A DNA stretch of 64,000 bases from an uncultured Corynebacterium sp. (GCF_946223165.1 NZ_CAMIBP010000011.1:1-64000); one strand, 5' to 3'; shown: positions 52,565 through 62,776, counted from the stretch's first letter. Notes: generated from the sequence alone by a model not told the origin. Numbers and translations are program-made.

Positions 52565-53695
52565 GTGACCATACCCGCAGAGAATTTCGCACGCTCCCCC
52601 CGCCCGACGCTCGGTGTCGAGTGGGAAGTCGCGCTCGTCGACCCGGTGACGCGGGACCTCGTCGCCCGAGGCCCCGAGGTCATCGCGCGCGTCGCCGAGA
52701 CCGCCCCGGACATCCATCTGGAGAAAGAATTTCTGCAAAACACCGTGGAGCTCGTCACCGGTATTTGCGACACGGTTCCCGAGGCCATGGAGGATTTGCA
52801 TACCTCGCTGTCCCATGTCAAGCGCGTGGCCGAGGACGAGCTGGGGCTCAAGGTGTGGGCCTCCGGCGGCCACCCGTACTCCGATTTTCGCCTCAACCCG
52901 CTGGGGGACAAGGACTCCTACAAGGAGATCATCAACCGCACGCGCTATTGGGGCCAACAGATGCTGCTGTGGGGAACCCACGTGCACGTGGGCATCTCGC
53001 ACGAGGATCGCGTATGGCCCATCATTAACGCGCTCATGACGAAGCACCCGCACCTGTTGTCTATCTCGGCGTCCTCGCCGGCGTGGGAGGGGCTGGATAC
53101 CGGCTATGCGTCCAACCGCACCATGTTGTACCAGCAGTTGCCCACCGCGGGCATGCCGTACCAGTTTGGCAGCTGGGAGCAGTGGCAGTCCTACATGCGG
53201 GATCAGTCCATCTCAGGCGTCATCAATCACACCGGATCCATGCACTTCGACATCCGCCCGGCGTCCAAGTGGGGCACCATCGAGGTGCGCATTTCCGATG
53301 CCGCCTCGAACCTCACCGAGCTGTCCGCCATCGTGGCGCTCACCCACTGCCTCGTCGTCCATTACGACCGCCTGATTGACGCTGGCGAGGAGCTGCCCAC
53401 TTTGCAACCGTGGCACGTCGCGGAGAACAAGTGGCGCGGCGCCCGGTACGGGTTGGATGCGCTGGTCATCACCTCGCGGGAGACGGACGAGCGCTGGGTC
53501 AAGGATGAACTTGCCGACCTCGTGGAGGGGCTCGGCCCGCTAGCGGACGAGCTCGGGTGCGCGACGGAGCTGCGCCGCGTCCTCGACATCGTCGACCACG
53601 GCGCCGGATACGAGCGCCAGCGCGCCCTGTTCGAGGAGACCGGTGATTGGAAGCTCGTCGTCGATCAGACCTGCGCGGAGATGGATAGCTTCTAG
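52565..53695 (+). CDS. Carboxylate-amine ligase, glutamate-cysteine ligase 2 (YbdK) type
   Basis: A 376-residue enzyme of the GCS2 family. LGVEWEVALVD and LEKEFLQNTVELVTGICD hold the Glu residues for Mg-ATP. WASGGHPYSDF, GTHVHVGISHED, HFDIRPASKWGTIEVRISD are family segments. It is expected to form a gamma-glutamyl amide bond. Corynebacteria use mycothiol rather than glutathione, so the natural product may be gamma-glutamylcysteine or another gamma-glutamyl compound. GTG 52565 follows TAAATT (52553-52558) by 6 bases. It overlaps the convergent GT87 gene by 4 bases. Confidence 0.88.
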   Translation: MTIPAENFARSPRPTLGVEWEVALVDPVTRDLVARGPEVIARVAETAPDIHLEKEFLQNTVELVTGICDTVPEAMEDLHTSLSHVKRVAEDELGLKVWASGGHPYSDFRLNPLGDKDSYKEIINRTRYWGQQMLLWGTHVHVGISHEDRVWPIINALMTKHPHLLSISASSPAWEGLDTGYASNRTMLYQQLPTAGMPYQFGSWEQWQSYMRDQSISGVINHTGSMHFDIRPASKWGTIEVRISDAASNLTELSAIVALTHCLVVHYDRLIDAGEELPTLQPWHVAENKWRGARYGLDALVITSRETDERWVKDELADLVEGLGPLADELGCATELRRVLDIVDHGAGYERQRALFEETGDWKLVVDQTCAEMDSF

Positions 53696-55005
53696 GGCTG
53701 CTCGTCCGCCACAGGGTCCACCATAGGGTCCGCCATAGAGTCCACCACAGCGTCCGGCGCGCTGGGCGCCGTCGAACGTCGCACGGCCGGGCGCACGGTC
53801 CCGTAGATGGCGTACACGAGCATGTAGAGCACGCCTGCGCCGGTGTAGAGCAGCGTCGCCCACGGCTGGAGCGCGAGCCAGTCGTTGAGGTTGCGGAAGG
53901 AGCCGGCGTACCAGACCTGGCCCGCCACCCAGGGGATCATGAGAGCGGCCGTAAGGACGAACGACGCCAGGCCCGCGAGCTGCCCGCCGACGCGAGCGCC
54001 GAGGGGCCGCTCGAGCAGGCGGCCGCAGAACTGATTGGTGGCGACCAGGATGAGGATGGCCAACGGGGTGACCCAGACGAAGTGGTGGTACCAGCTAAAC
54101 GGGGAGATGACGCAGGCGGAGATTCCGGTGAACGTCAGGGCTGCCGCGCTGTTGTCGCGGCGCACGGCCACCCACACCGCCCAGCACGTCAGGGCCACGA
54201 CGACAGCGACGACGATGAGCCAGATTCCACGGGACTCGGTGCCGTAGAGCCGCGACATGAGCGAGAGCGCGTCGAGGGAGCCGCCGTTGGAGCGGTCGCC
54301 GATGCGCGAGGAATTAAACATCGCGTTCGTCCAAAAATCCTTGGCGTCGGGAATGAGCCAGAAGCCCACGGCGACGGTGGCCGCGAAAGTCAGGACGGAG
54401 CCTAGAGCGGCCCACCAGCGCTTCTGGAACAGCAACACCAGTCCGAGGAAGGCCGGGGTGAGCTTGAGGCCGGCCGCGAGGCCGATGCCGATGCCCGGCA
54501 GGCGGCGCCTGCGAGGAATGAGATCGAGGGAGACGAGCAGCATGAGAAAGACGTTGATCTGCCCGTAGAACAGCGTGCCGTGAATGGGTTCCAACGCGAT
54601 GAATGACGCCGTGGCCATGACGGCGACGTAGGCTGTGAGCGGGGTGAGCTTCACGCCGCGGTTGTGCAGCACTAAGAGCACGACCGCCAGTAGCGCCAGC
54701 ATGGTGCCGCCCTGCCACAGGGCGATGAGGAGGTTATTGCTGGTGTGAGCCAGCGTTTCGAAGACGACTCCCGCGAACGGAGGGTAGGTAAATGGCAGCT
54801 CCCAGATGTAGGGGGCGTCGTAGAGCAGCCCGCCGGCGACGAGGTCCTGACCAGCCATCCGGTAGATGTCGAGGTCGAGAGGCACGCGCCAGATGAGCGC
54901 CTGCTCCCCGGGAAAGTGGAGGCTGCGGTAGACCGCCCACGCCACGAACGCGGTGAGGCAGGCAGCGAGGGTGGGCAGTCCGTAGAGCTTTTTCACGCCG
55001 GTCAT
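53692..55005 (-). CDS. GT87 family polyprenyl-phosphomannose mannosyltransferase
   Basis: A 437-residue membrane protein with about ten hydrophobic segments. DLDIYRMAGQDLVAGGLLYD and FTYPPFAGVVFETL fit the conserved first loop of GT87 (DxDxY-like and YPPF), as in alpha-1,2-mannosyltransferases that decorate lipomannan and lipoarabinomannan. The C-terminal tail (about 412-437) has an acidic Asp/Pro/Val/Ala/Met repeat. It is the intact relative of the interrupted gene at 635. ATG 55005 is used; ATG 55026, inside mrpG, is a less likely option. Confidence 0.85.
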   Translation of the reverse strand: MTGVKKLYGLPTLAACLTAFVAWAVYRSLHFPGEQALIWRVPLDLDIYRMAGQDLVAGGLLYDAPYIWELPFTYPPFAGVVFETLAHTSNNLLIALWQGGTMLALLAVVLLVLHNRGVKLTPLTAYVAVMATASFIALEPIHGTLFYGQINVFLMLLVSLDLIPRRRRLPGIGIGLAAGLKLTPAFLGLVLLFQKRWWAALGSVLTFAATVAVGFWLIPDAKDFWTNAMFNSSRIGDRSNGGSLDALSLMSRLYGTESRGIWLIVVAVVVALTCWAVWVAVRRDNSAAALTFTGISACVISPFSWYHHFVWVTPLAILILVATNQFCGRLLERPLGARVGGQLAGLASFVLTAALMIPWVAGQVWYAGSFRNLNDWLALQPWATLLYTGAGVLYMLVYAIYGTVRPAVRRSTAPSAPDAVVDSMADPMVDPVADEQP

Positions 55006-55006
55006 A

Positions 55007-55327
55007 TTACCGTTTCGTGTCGTCATCGTAGAGACCCTCGCGGCGGGCGGTGTGGGCCATCCGTTGGCCCGTGACCGGCGAGGTCAACGTGGTGAAGAGC
55101 ACGAGTAGGACGATGAACCCCATGTCGCTGCGCTGGGCCGGGCTGAAGTCGGGGGACGCCACGACGCGCAGGACCGCCCCGGCCAGGCACAGTAGCAGTC
55201 CGATGGTTTGGGGCTTGGTGACGGCATGGATCCGCGACAGGGTGTCGCGGAAGCGCCCGATGCCCACGGCCGCGGCCAGCACCAGGGCGGAACCGGTGAG
55301 GATCAGGATGAGGGAGAGGACGTTCAT
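55007..55327 (-). CDS. mrpG: Mrp Na+/H+ antiporter subunit G
   Basis: A 106-residue membrane protein with three hydrophobic helices: LSLILILTGSALVLAAAVGIGRFRDTLSRIHAVTKPQTIGLLL is the typical PhaG/MnhG start. It forms part of the multi-subunit Mrp complex that exchanges cytoplasmic Na+ or Li+ for H+ and supports pH and salt tolerance. ATG 55327 overlaps the end of mrpF by 4 bases. The tail is basic and acidic, ending with DDDTKR. Confidence 0.93.
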   Translation of the reverse strand: MNVLSLILILTGSALVLAAAVGIGRFRDTLSRIHAVTKPQTIGLLLCLAGAVLRVVASPDFSPAQRSDMGFIVLLVLFTTLTSPVTGQRMAHTARREGLYDDDTKR

Positions 55328-55593
55328 GCGGGGTCCTTTCGGCGGAAGCGGGTGACGGCCAGCGTCGCAATGAAGCCGAGCAGGGCTACGATGAGCATGG
55401 GGCTCACGACAGATGTGTTGAGCGACCAGCACACGTAGACGGCAAGCGCGCACTGCATCATGGCGATGAAGGCGTCGAGTGCGATGAGGCGGTCGAGAGA
55501 GTTAGGGCCGGCGAGGATGCGCCACGTCGTGATGGCGAACGCCGCCACGAGCATGATCCCGGCCACGCTGAGCCCCAGGTGATACCAGTCCAT
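55324..55593 (-). CDS. mrpF: Mrp Na+/H+ antiporter subunit F
   Basis: An 89-residue membrane protein with three hydrophobic segments. WRILAGPNSLDRLIALDAFIAMMQCAL is the conserved MnhF/PhaF core. Part of the Mrp complex. ATG 55593 is immediately after the mrpE stop. It overlaps mrpG by 4 bases. Confidence 0.93.
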   Translation of the reverse strand: MDWYHLGLSVAGIMLVAAFAITTWRILAGPNSLDRLIALDAFIAMMQCALAVYVCWSLNTSVVSPMLIVALLGFIATLAVTRFRRKDPA

Positions 55594-56121
55594 TTAGTCG
55601 GTCCTTTCAAAAATGCGGTTGAGTGCCGTCTCCAGCCGGTGCATGGAGGCGACCTCCCGCGCGATCGCATCCGCGGAGGAGGCGTCCAGGATGTGCACGG
55701 TGAGCATGCGCTTGCCGATGCCGCCTTGTGACTCGCCCAGATCCGTCACCGTTCCGCCCGGCTGCAGGTTGTAGAGCATGACTCCGAGCGCCAGCGGCAG
55801 CTCGCCGCCCACGTCGAGGGGGATGTCCACGAGCGCGGTGGGCGGAGGCGAGGCCGGGCGCACCGCCAGCCACGCCACTTTGGCGGAGGCGACAACGAAG
55901 TACCAGGAATAGTGAGCCAGGAAGGGCAGGAGGCGGAACCAGTGGATGCGCAGCGGCCCTAGCGGCATCGCCGGCAGCGGCAGGGCGAGGGTGACCGCCA
56001 GCGCGACGGCGAGCCCACCGATGACATTGGCCACGCTGAACTCACTCTGAAGGAGGATCCACAGGGCGGTGATCCAGGCGAGGTGATCGGGGCGCAGGCG
56101 GCGGGTGAGACGGTTATTCAC
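55594..56121 (-). CDS. mrpE: Mrp Na+/H+ antiporter subunit E
   Basis: A 175-residue membrane protein. Several hydrophobic helices (about 18-50 and 60-85) and the family segment LPLALGVMLYNLQPGGTVTDL followed by a short soluble domain (LTVHILDASSADAIAREVASMHRLETALNRIF) fit MnhE/PhaE. ATG 56121 overlaps the mrpD stop by 4 bases. A copy of the 13-base word (55710-55722) encodes GGIGKRM here, a segment that is usually non-glycine-rich in homologues. Confidence 0.92.
   Translation of the reverse strand: MNNRLTRRLRPDHLAWITALWILLQSEFSVANVIGGLAVALAVTLALPLPAMPLGPLRIHWFRLLPFLAHYSWYFVVASAKVAWLAVRPASPPPTALVDIPLDVGGELPLALGVMLYNLQPGGTVTDLGESQGGIGKRMLTVHILDASSADAIAREVASMHRLETALNRIFERTD
55710..55722 (-). 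repeat. Copy of the iterated word GGCATCGGCAAGC (minus strand)
   Basis: Copy inside mrpE, read in the sense direction as Gly-Gly-Ile-Gly-Lys-Arg, a third reading frame of the word. Confidence 0.8.
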
Positions 56122-57668
56122 GAGTTCCTCCCCGGGTCGTCCGCGGTGCTGCCCAGAATGGTCGTGCGGTACTCGTCAGTATCGTGGGCGGTCTCGGCAG
56201 CACGGGTGGTGACGGCGGAGATCGGACCGGCCAGCGGGGTCATCGCCAGTGAGGCCGCCGCCAGGAGGGCCGTGGCGCCCACCATGCCGCGCGGCGGGGG
56301 AGTCGGTGACCCCTCGGGGAAGGATTCGTCCGATGACTCCGGGGCATCCGCGCGGTCGCGCTGGAATCCCTTGGTGAAGACGAATGCCATGACGTAGAGC
56401 GTGAGCAATGACGTCACCACGGCGCCGCCGACGAGCACCCACGCCTGCCACGTCCCGGCCTGGGCGCCAGCCTGCAGGAGAAGCAGCTTGCCCAGGAAGC
56501 CCGAGAACGGCGGGATTCCGCCCAGGTTCATGGCCGGCAGGAAGTACAGCACGGCGATGAGCGGAGCGGAGTAGAGCAGCGAACCGAGCCGGCGCAGGGA
56601 GGACGTCCCGGTCTGTCGTTCAATGAGTCCGACGACAAGGAAGAGCGTGGTCTGCACCAGGATGTGGTGGACCGCGTAGAAGATGGCTCCGGACAGGCCG
56701 GCGGCGGTGCCCAGCGAGATGCCGAAGATCATGTAGCCGATGTGGCTGACCAGGGTGAACGACAGCAGGCGCTTGATTTCCGCCTGTGCCACGGCGCCGA
56801 GGATGCCAATCACCATCGTGGCCAGTGCCACCCACATGAGCAAAGTATCGAGAGCACCGTCGGTGAAGACGGAGGTGCGCATGCGGATGATGGAATACAC
56901 GCCCACCTTGGTGAGCAGGCCCGCAAACACCGCCGTCACCAGCGCCGGGGCGGAGGGGTAGCTGTCCGGAAGCCAGGCGTCCAGCGGCACGACCGCGGCC
57001 TTGATGCCGAAGGCGATGAGGAGGACGGCGAAGATGGCGGTCTCCGTGCCGCCCGAGATGTCCGCCATACGCTCGCCAATCTGCGCCATGTTCATCGTTC
57101 CCACCGCGGCGTAGACCAGCGTGAGTCCGATGACGAAGATGAGCGACGACGCCATGGACACCATGACGTAGCCGACGCCGGCGCGCACGCGCGGCTGCGT
57201 CGCGCCCACGGTGAGCAGCACATAGGAGGCGACGAGGAAGATCTCGAAGCCGACGTAGAGGTTGAATAGGTCGCCCGCCAGGAAGGCCAGGTTGATGCCC
57301 ATGGTGAGCAGCAGGTAGGTGGGGAGGAAGACTGCCACCGGCTCGGATTGGCGGCGGTCGCGCACGCCCTGACTGATCGCGTACCACATGACGGCGAAGA
57401 GCACGATGGACGAGGTGAAGAGCATGACGGCGCTAAGGCGGTCCGCCACGAGCGTGATGCCTATCGGCGCGTCCCAGCCGCCCATCTGCACGGCGGCGAT
57501 GCCGCCGCGATCCACACGGATGATGAGCGTGCCCGCGGCCAGCGCGCTGGCCAGCAGCACCGTGAATGCCAACACGCGTTGCACGCGCGGGTGGCGCGGC
57601 AGGGCCATCGCGATGGCTGCGGCCACGCCGGGCAGCAGAATGGGCGCAAGGATGAGCAGACTAATCAT
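56118..57668 (-). CDS. mrpD: Mrp Na+/H+ antiporter subunit D
   Basis: A 516-residue membrane protein homologous to NADH dehydrogenase subunits 2/4/5, with about 14 helices. AFGIKAAVVPLDAWLPDSYPSAP and LLSFTLVSHIGYMIFGISLG are the conserved proton-channel helices with key Lys and His. The C-terminal tail (about 435-516) is hydrophilic and Ser/Thr/Asp-rich. ATG 57668 overlaps mrpC by 8 bases. Confidence 0.95.
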   Translation of the reverse strand: MISLLILAPILLPGVAAAIAMALPRHPRVQRVLAFTVLLASALAAGTLIIRVDRGGIAAVQMGGWDAPIGITLVADRLSAVMLFTSSIVLFAVMWYAISQGVRDRRQSEPVAVFLPTYLLLTMGINLAFLAGDLFNLYVGFEIFLVASYVLLTVGATQPRVRAGVGYVMVSMASSLIFVIGLTLVYAAVGTMNMAQIGERMADISGGTETAIFAVLLIAFGIKAAVVPLDAWLPDSYPSAPALVTAVFAGLLTKVGVYSIIRMRTSVFTDGALDTLLMWVALATMVIGILGAVAQAEIKRLLSFTLVSHIGYMIFGISLGTAAGLSGAIFYAVHHILVQTTLFLVVGLIERQTGTSSLRRLGSLLYSAPLIAVLYFLPAMNLGGIPPFSGFLGKLLLLQAGAQAGTWQAWVLVGGAVVTSLLTLYVMAFVFTKGFQRDRADAPESSDESFPEGSPTPPPRGMVGATALLAAASLAMTPLAGPISAVTTRAAETAHDTDEYRTTILGSTADDPGRNS

Positions 57669-58194
57669 CGGCGGCCTCCGTTGTGGCCCCTGCGCGGGGT
57701 TTCGCATGGGGCTGTGCGTCGTCGTCTTCGCGGTCCTCGGGACTTGCTTCCTCCACGGGGCCCTCGAAAGACGAGGGGCCGAAGGCGTCGCCGGCCTCGG
57801 TGGCCTTGCCCGTGGCCGGGTCGGACGAAGCATCCTCGTTCGTGACGGGGGCGACTTCCTTGTCGTCCTCGATGACGTCGGCCGTCCGGTAGCGGAATTG
57901 CTTATACGCCAGCGCCAGCATGAATGCCGTCATGGCCATGGAAATGACAATCGCCGTGAGAATCATTCCCTGGGCCAGCGGATCCGCGTTGTGTTCGCCG
58001 TACTGGGCGGTCTCCCGTCCCACGATGGGCGGCGACCCCGGGCCGCCGCCCGCCTGCAGCAGAAGGAGGTTGGCGCCATTGCCCAGCAGCAGCACGCCGA
58101 TGATCATCTTGGTCATCGCGCGGTCGAGCATGAGATACACCCCGGCGCCGCACAGCGTGCCGGCGGCGAGGAGTAGGAAGAGATTCGCGTCCAC
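57661..58194 (-). CDS. mrpC: Mrp Na+/H+ antiporter subunit C
   Basis: A 177-residue membrane protein (NuoK-like) with three helices in the first 95 residues (FLLLAAGTLCGAGVYLMLDRAMTKMIIGVLLLGNGANLLLLQ), followed by a long acidic tail (about 110-177) that exceeds the usual family length. GTG 58194 directly follows the mrpA stop. Confidence 0.92.
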   Translation of the reverse strand: MDANLFLLLAAGTLCGAGVYLMLDRAMTKMIIGVLLLGNGANLLLLQAGGGPGSPPIVGRETAQYGEHNADPLAQGMILTAIVISMAMTAFMLALAYKQFRYRTADVIEDDKEVAPVTNEDASSDPATGKATEAGDAFGPSSFEGPVEEASPEDREDDDAQPHAKPRAGATTEAADD

Positions 58195-61143
58195 CTAAGC
58201 CTCCTTTCCAGTCGATGTCGTACGTTCCGCAGTAGATTCCGCCAGGGCGTCCTGAGCGAGGTCAGGTACGCTCTCCGGGACCGCGTCGTTGTCGAGGCGG
58301 CCGCCGGCGGAATGCAGGATGTGCAGGACCAGGCCCACGACGACAAGGTAGACGCCGGCGTCGAAGACGAGCGCGGAAGGCAGCGAGACGTGGCCCACCC
58401 AGGGCACCTCGATGTGGCCGTAGAAGGTGGTCAAGGGCGCGCGCCCGAAGGGCAGCGGCACGAGGACCGCGGCCGCGGCGATGAGCAGCCCGATGCCGAG
58501 GACGCGCCCCGGATCCACCGGCAGGGTGGCCTCCAGCTCGCGGCGCCCGCCGGCGAGGTAACGCAGCGTGAGCGCCAGCGCGGCGACGAGCCCGCCCGCA
58601 AAACCTCCGCCGGGCGCGTTGTGCCCGGCGAAGAAGAAGTACAGGCTCAGCGCCATCATGGAGGGGAAGAGCGCGTGGGTGACGACGGTGACCAACAGTG
58701 AACGGCGCTCGTTCTCCGCGCGGCTCGTGGCCAACCAACGGCTCGAGCGTGTGCGCAGCGTCGGGCGGCGCGAAGGGCGTGCGAAGGATTCCGTGCCGTA
58801 GATGAGGGAGGCCACGCCGGTGGCGGCGATGGCTAGCACCGTAATTTCGCCGAAGGTATCCCACGCGCGCAGGTCCACGAGCAGCACGTTGACCGTGTTG
58901 GCGCCGTGGCCGATGGTGTGTGCGAGCTCCGGCATGAACTGTGAGATGGGTTCCGCCGTGCGGGCATTGAGCGCAAAGATGGCCACCACGACGACGGCTA
59001 TGCCCACGCCCACGGACAGCCACGCCCGCAGCCGGTTGGTCTTCGGATCCTGGCGCCACGTGACGGTAGGCGGCATGCGGCGCAGCACCAGCATGAACAG
59101 AACCACCACGATGGTCTCGACCAACAGCTGCGTGAGAGCAAGATCGGGGGCGCCGTGCAGCGCAAAGATAAAGGCCACGCCGTAGCCCGTCACGCCGGTG
59201 ACGAGCACCGCCGAGAGGCGATTGTGCATGACGGTGGCGCCGAGCGCTGCCACCATGATGATGACCGCGGTGACGGCCTGCCACACGTTGTCGGCCACGA
59301 TCATATGGACGTCCGTGAGGTCCCCTCCGATGAGCGACGTGGTGATGACGAGGATGAGGCACACAAAGATGGTGGCCAAGTTGAATTGCAGCGAGCCGCG
59401 CTGCGTGGTGGAGGTAATCCGCAGGGAAAGAGCGCGCAACCCGTCGAGGACGGCGTCGTACGCCGCGTTGGCGTCGCCCAGCGCGTGGGTTTCGAAGTGG
59501 GCGCGTGCCACTAGCTCGCGCTGCCAGTGCATCACCGCACCGGCGGCCACGATGAACGCCGACAATCCCAGCGCGGGGTCCAGCCGTGCCACAGAGAGAG
59601 CCCATGGAGGTGGGCCTCGGGGAAAGCGGCATCGATGGGCGCAGCGATTGCGGCGGACAGCGGCCGCGGCCAGAGGCCGAACGCGATCGTGCCTGCAGTG
59701 AGCAGAGCAGGCGGTGCCCACAGGAGAGGTCCCGCGGGGTGCATGCCCTCGACGGCCTTCGATGCTTCGCGGCCCGCGAAGGCACCCCACAAGAAGCGCA
59801 GGGCATAGGCCATGGTGAGGACTGAGCCCGCGACAACGCCCACAAGCAGCAGACTGCGGGGCATGCCCACCAGCTGCTCTTCGTGCAGGATGGCCGTGAG
59901 GGCCGATTCTTTAGACGCAAAGCCCAGCAGCGGCGGGATGCCGGCCATGGACAGCGCTGAGATGACCGCGAGCCCGGCCAGTAGCGGCGCGCGTCGACCC
60001 AGCCCACTGAGCTTCGTGATGTTGCGGGTGCCCGTTGTGTGATCGATGGCCCCCACGATCATGAAGAGCGTGGCCTTGAACAGTGAATGTGCGCAGGTCA
60101 ACGCGAGGCCCGCCTGCAGTGCGGCCGCCGAGCCCACCGAGGTCACCGCCAGGATGAAGCCCAGCTGCGAGACCGTGCCGTAGGCCAGGATGAGCTTGAG
60201 ATCGTATTGTTTGAGCGCCATCCACCCGCCCAGCAGCATGGTGCCCACCCCCAGCGGAATGAGCACGAGATGCCAGGAGTCCACCACGTGCAGCGCGGGC
60301 GCCAGCCGCGCCACCAGGTAGATACCGGCTTTGACCATGGCCGCCGAATGCAGATACGCGGAGACCGGCGTCGGGGCCGCCATCGCGCCGGGCAGCCAAA
60401 AGTGGGTGGGGATGATGGCGGACTTGGTCAGGGCGCCGGCGATGATGAGCACGATGGCGGTGGTGGCAAAAGGCGTGGAGGCCAGGTCCACGTGGCCCTC
60501 GGCCGCAAGCCTCGCTGAGCGTCCACGTCCCTGTCTGCCGTCCCACGATGATGAAGCCCACCAGCATGGCTAGTCCGCCCAGCACGGTGATCATGAGCGC
60601 CTGCAGCGCGGCGCGTCGGGCGGAGGCGCGCTCGCTGTAGTAGCTGACGAGCAGGAAAGACAGGAGTGACGTGAGCTCCCAGAAGACGTACATCACCAGG
60701 ACGTTGTCGGCGATGATGAGGCCGAACATGACGGCGGCGAACCCGGTCAATTCGGCGGCGAAGAGGCCCAGCCGGGTGGGGCGCAGGCGGCGCGCGCGAG
60801 CGTCACCCGTGAAATAGCCCCAGCAGTAGAGCAAGATGAGGGTGCCCATGCCCAGCACGATGGCGGCGAAAAGGGCGGAGAGCCCGTCGAGCCGGAATTC
60901 GAGATTGAGGTGGGCCGCGGGCATCCACGGGTAATCGGCGGTAAGGAAGCCGCCGTGCGTAAACGTGCCCCGCGCATAGTGGCTACCGAGCCATGCCGCG
61001 CCCGCGAGCGGGCTCAGAGCGAGGAGACCAAAGGCGCGGCGCCCACACAAGGACATGAGAGGCGGCGCGGCGGCTGCAGAGAGTAAGAGAACGAGGAGAA
61101 CTATGAGCACAGAGGGGTAAGTCCTCCCTAAGGTCCGGGGCAT
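58195..61143 (-). pseudogene. mrpA: Mrp Na+/H+ antiporter subunit A (with fused B domain), two frameshifts
   Basis: In the normal frame this is a subunit of about 980 residues, the ND5-like A part followed by the MnhB domain (ALSLYFFFAGHNAPGGGFAGGLVAALAL near the end). The frame breaks after TWTLSE at about 60511-60517 (two bases missing or one extra) and returns to the first frame after LSLWHG at about 59583-59588 (one base missing). Homology continues across both breaks in three consecutive frames: 61143 to 60511, 60510 to 59589 and 59588 to 58195. The two shifts compensate in frame but leave about 305 residues in the wrong frame. It could be a decayed gene, sequencing errors, or programmed shifts (no slippery signal seen). 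GTG 61110 with GGAGG 12 bases upstream is an alternative start. Confidence 0.85.
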
Positions 61144-61249
61144 GCGTGCCCCACACTACACAAGAAGATTCTTCCAGTATTTAATGGGGGTAACCCGGAC
61201 CTCAAGGCAGTTTTCACACGACGCTGAGCTGAACGCACAGCGCCGTGCC

Positions 61250-62605
61250 CTAGTAGCGCGTGAGGAACAGGGCCTCTGCGATGGCAATGGCCTCGATTTC
61301 GCTCGGGTCGACAGACTCGTTGGCGGAGTGGATGACGGCCTTGGGGTCCTCGACGCCGTAGAGGGCGATCTCGGCGTTCGGGTGCGCCTCCTGCAGCTCG
61401 GTGGTCAGCGGGATGGACCCGCCCATGCCCTGGGCCACGACGGCGGTGCCGCCGTAGGCCTCGGAGAGGCACTCGCCCAGCAGGGTTGCGGCCGGCGCGG
61501 TCGGGTCGGTGGAGAAGCCGTCGTTGGCTTCGAGGACCGTGGCGTTAACGTGGGCGCCCCAGGGGGTGTGTGCCTTCACGTGGGCGCACACGGCCTCGGC
61601 GATGGCGCGGGCGTCGGTGCCGGCCGGCACGCGCAGGTTGAGGTTGGCCTCCGCGGTCGCCGGGACGGCGTTGACGGCCTCGGCCACCGGGGTGGAGGTA
61701 AAGCCGGTCACGGAGATGGCTGGGCGGGCCCAGACGAAATCAGCGACGGCGTCGTCCGCGGTGCCCATGATCTCGGTGCCGTCGAGCATCTGTGCGTCGG
61801 CGCGGAAGTCGGCGCGTTCGTAGGCCTGGCCCTCCCACGTCGCGGAGCAGTCCACGCCGTCGATGGTGGTGCGGCCGTACTCGTCGGTGAGCGAGTCGAG
61901 CGCACGCATGAGTGCCTTGACCGCATCCGGGGCGGCGCCGCCGAACTGACCCGAGTGGACCGCAGCGGCCAGGGTGTCGACCTTGACGTTGATCTGAGCG
62001 CCGCCGCGCAGCGACGTGGTGAGGGTCGGCTGGCCGACCTTGGCGTTACCGGCGTCGGCGATCATGATGGCATCGGCAGCAAAGAGCTCCGGGCGCTCCT
62101 TAATGAGGGCGGAGAGGCCCTCACCGCCGCGCTCCTCGGAGCCCTCGATGAGGACCTTGAGGTTCAGCTCGGTGCCGCCGGCCTGCTCCACGGCGCGCAG
62201 CGCGGCCAGGTGCATGGCGATGTTGCCCTTGCAGTCTGCGGCGCCGCGACCGAACCAGCGGGTGGAGCCGTCCGCAGCCACTCGCTCGGTGAGCGTGAAC
62301 GGGTCAGACTCCCAGGCGTCGCGGTTGCCGGCCGGTACGACGTCGTAGTGCGAGTAGAGCAAGACGGTCTTGGCGTCCGGGCTTCCGGCCTTCGTACCCA
62401 GCAGGGCGGTGGAGCCGTCGGTGGTGGCGATGGCCTCCACGGCGAAGCCGGCCTCTTCCAGGGTGGACTTCATCCAGGCGGCGGCACCGGCGGTGAACTC
62501 CTCGTGGCCGGGCTCGTTATGGACGGAATTGAAGGAAACAATCTCGGCGAGCTGGGAGAAGATGCGCTCGCGGTCAGCAGTGACAAAGGAGGCGATATCA
62601 GTCAT
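61250..62605 (-). CDS. M20 family dipeptidase
   Basis: A 451-residue metal-dependent peptidase of the M20/ArgE-DapE family. Metal and catalytic residues are seen in LLYSHYDVVPAG, GRGAADCKGNIAMHLAALR, EGSEERGGEGL and IMIADAGNAKVG, and the last His in VIHSANESVDP. It acts in peptide turnover in the cytoplasm. ATG 62605 has TAAAGT (62613-62618) 7 bases upstream, so it is probably leaderless. About 100 bases separate it from the mrpA start. Confidence 0.92.
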   Translation of the reverse strand: MTDIASFVTADRERIFSQLAEIVSFNSVHNEPGHEEFTAGAAAWMKSTLEEAGFAVEAIATTDGSTALLGTKAGSPDAKTVLLYSHYDVVPAGNRDAWESDPFTLTERVAADGSTRWFGRGAADCKGNIAMHLAALRAVEQAGGTELNLKVLIEGSEERGGEGLSALIKERPELFAADAIMIADAGNAKVGQPTLTTSLRGGAQINVKVDTLAAAVHSGQFGGAAPDAVKALMRALDSLTDEYGRTTIDGVDCSATWEGQAYERADFRADAQMLDGTEIMGTADDAVADFVWARPAISVTGFTSTPVAEAVNAVPATAEANLNLRVPAGTDARAIAEAVCAHVKAHTPWGAHVNATVLEANDGFSTDPTAPAATLLGECLSEAYGGTAVVAQGMGGSIPLTTELQEAHPNAEIALYGVEDPKAVIHSANESVDPSEIEAIAIAEALFLTRY

Positions 62606-62733
62606 GCCCCACACTTTACTGCCCATCGAGGCGCGGGTTGGTGCCATCCCTCAGGACTAGAGCCCGCGGCTGTGCCGCTGGTGGCGGGAGGCCAGGGTTA
62701 TGGACATTTCGCTCTGTAGGACTACTATTAGGG

Positions 62734-62743
62734 ACTTTGCAAA
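62734..62743 (+). promoter_or_regulatory. RamB-like site upstream of the OPT transporter gene
   Basis: ACTTTGCAAA resembles the RamB core, as at 9470. Low specificity; only a candidate. Confidence 0.25.
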
Positions 62744-62776
62744 TTATTCAGAATTTTCCTAGGGAAAGGATCCCAC

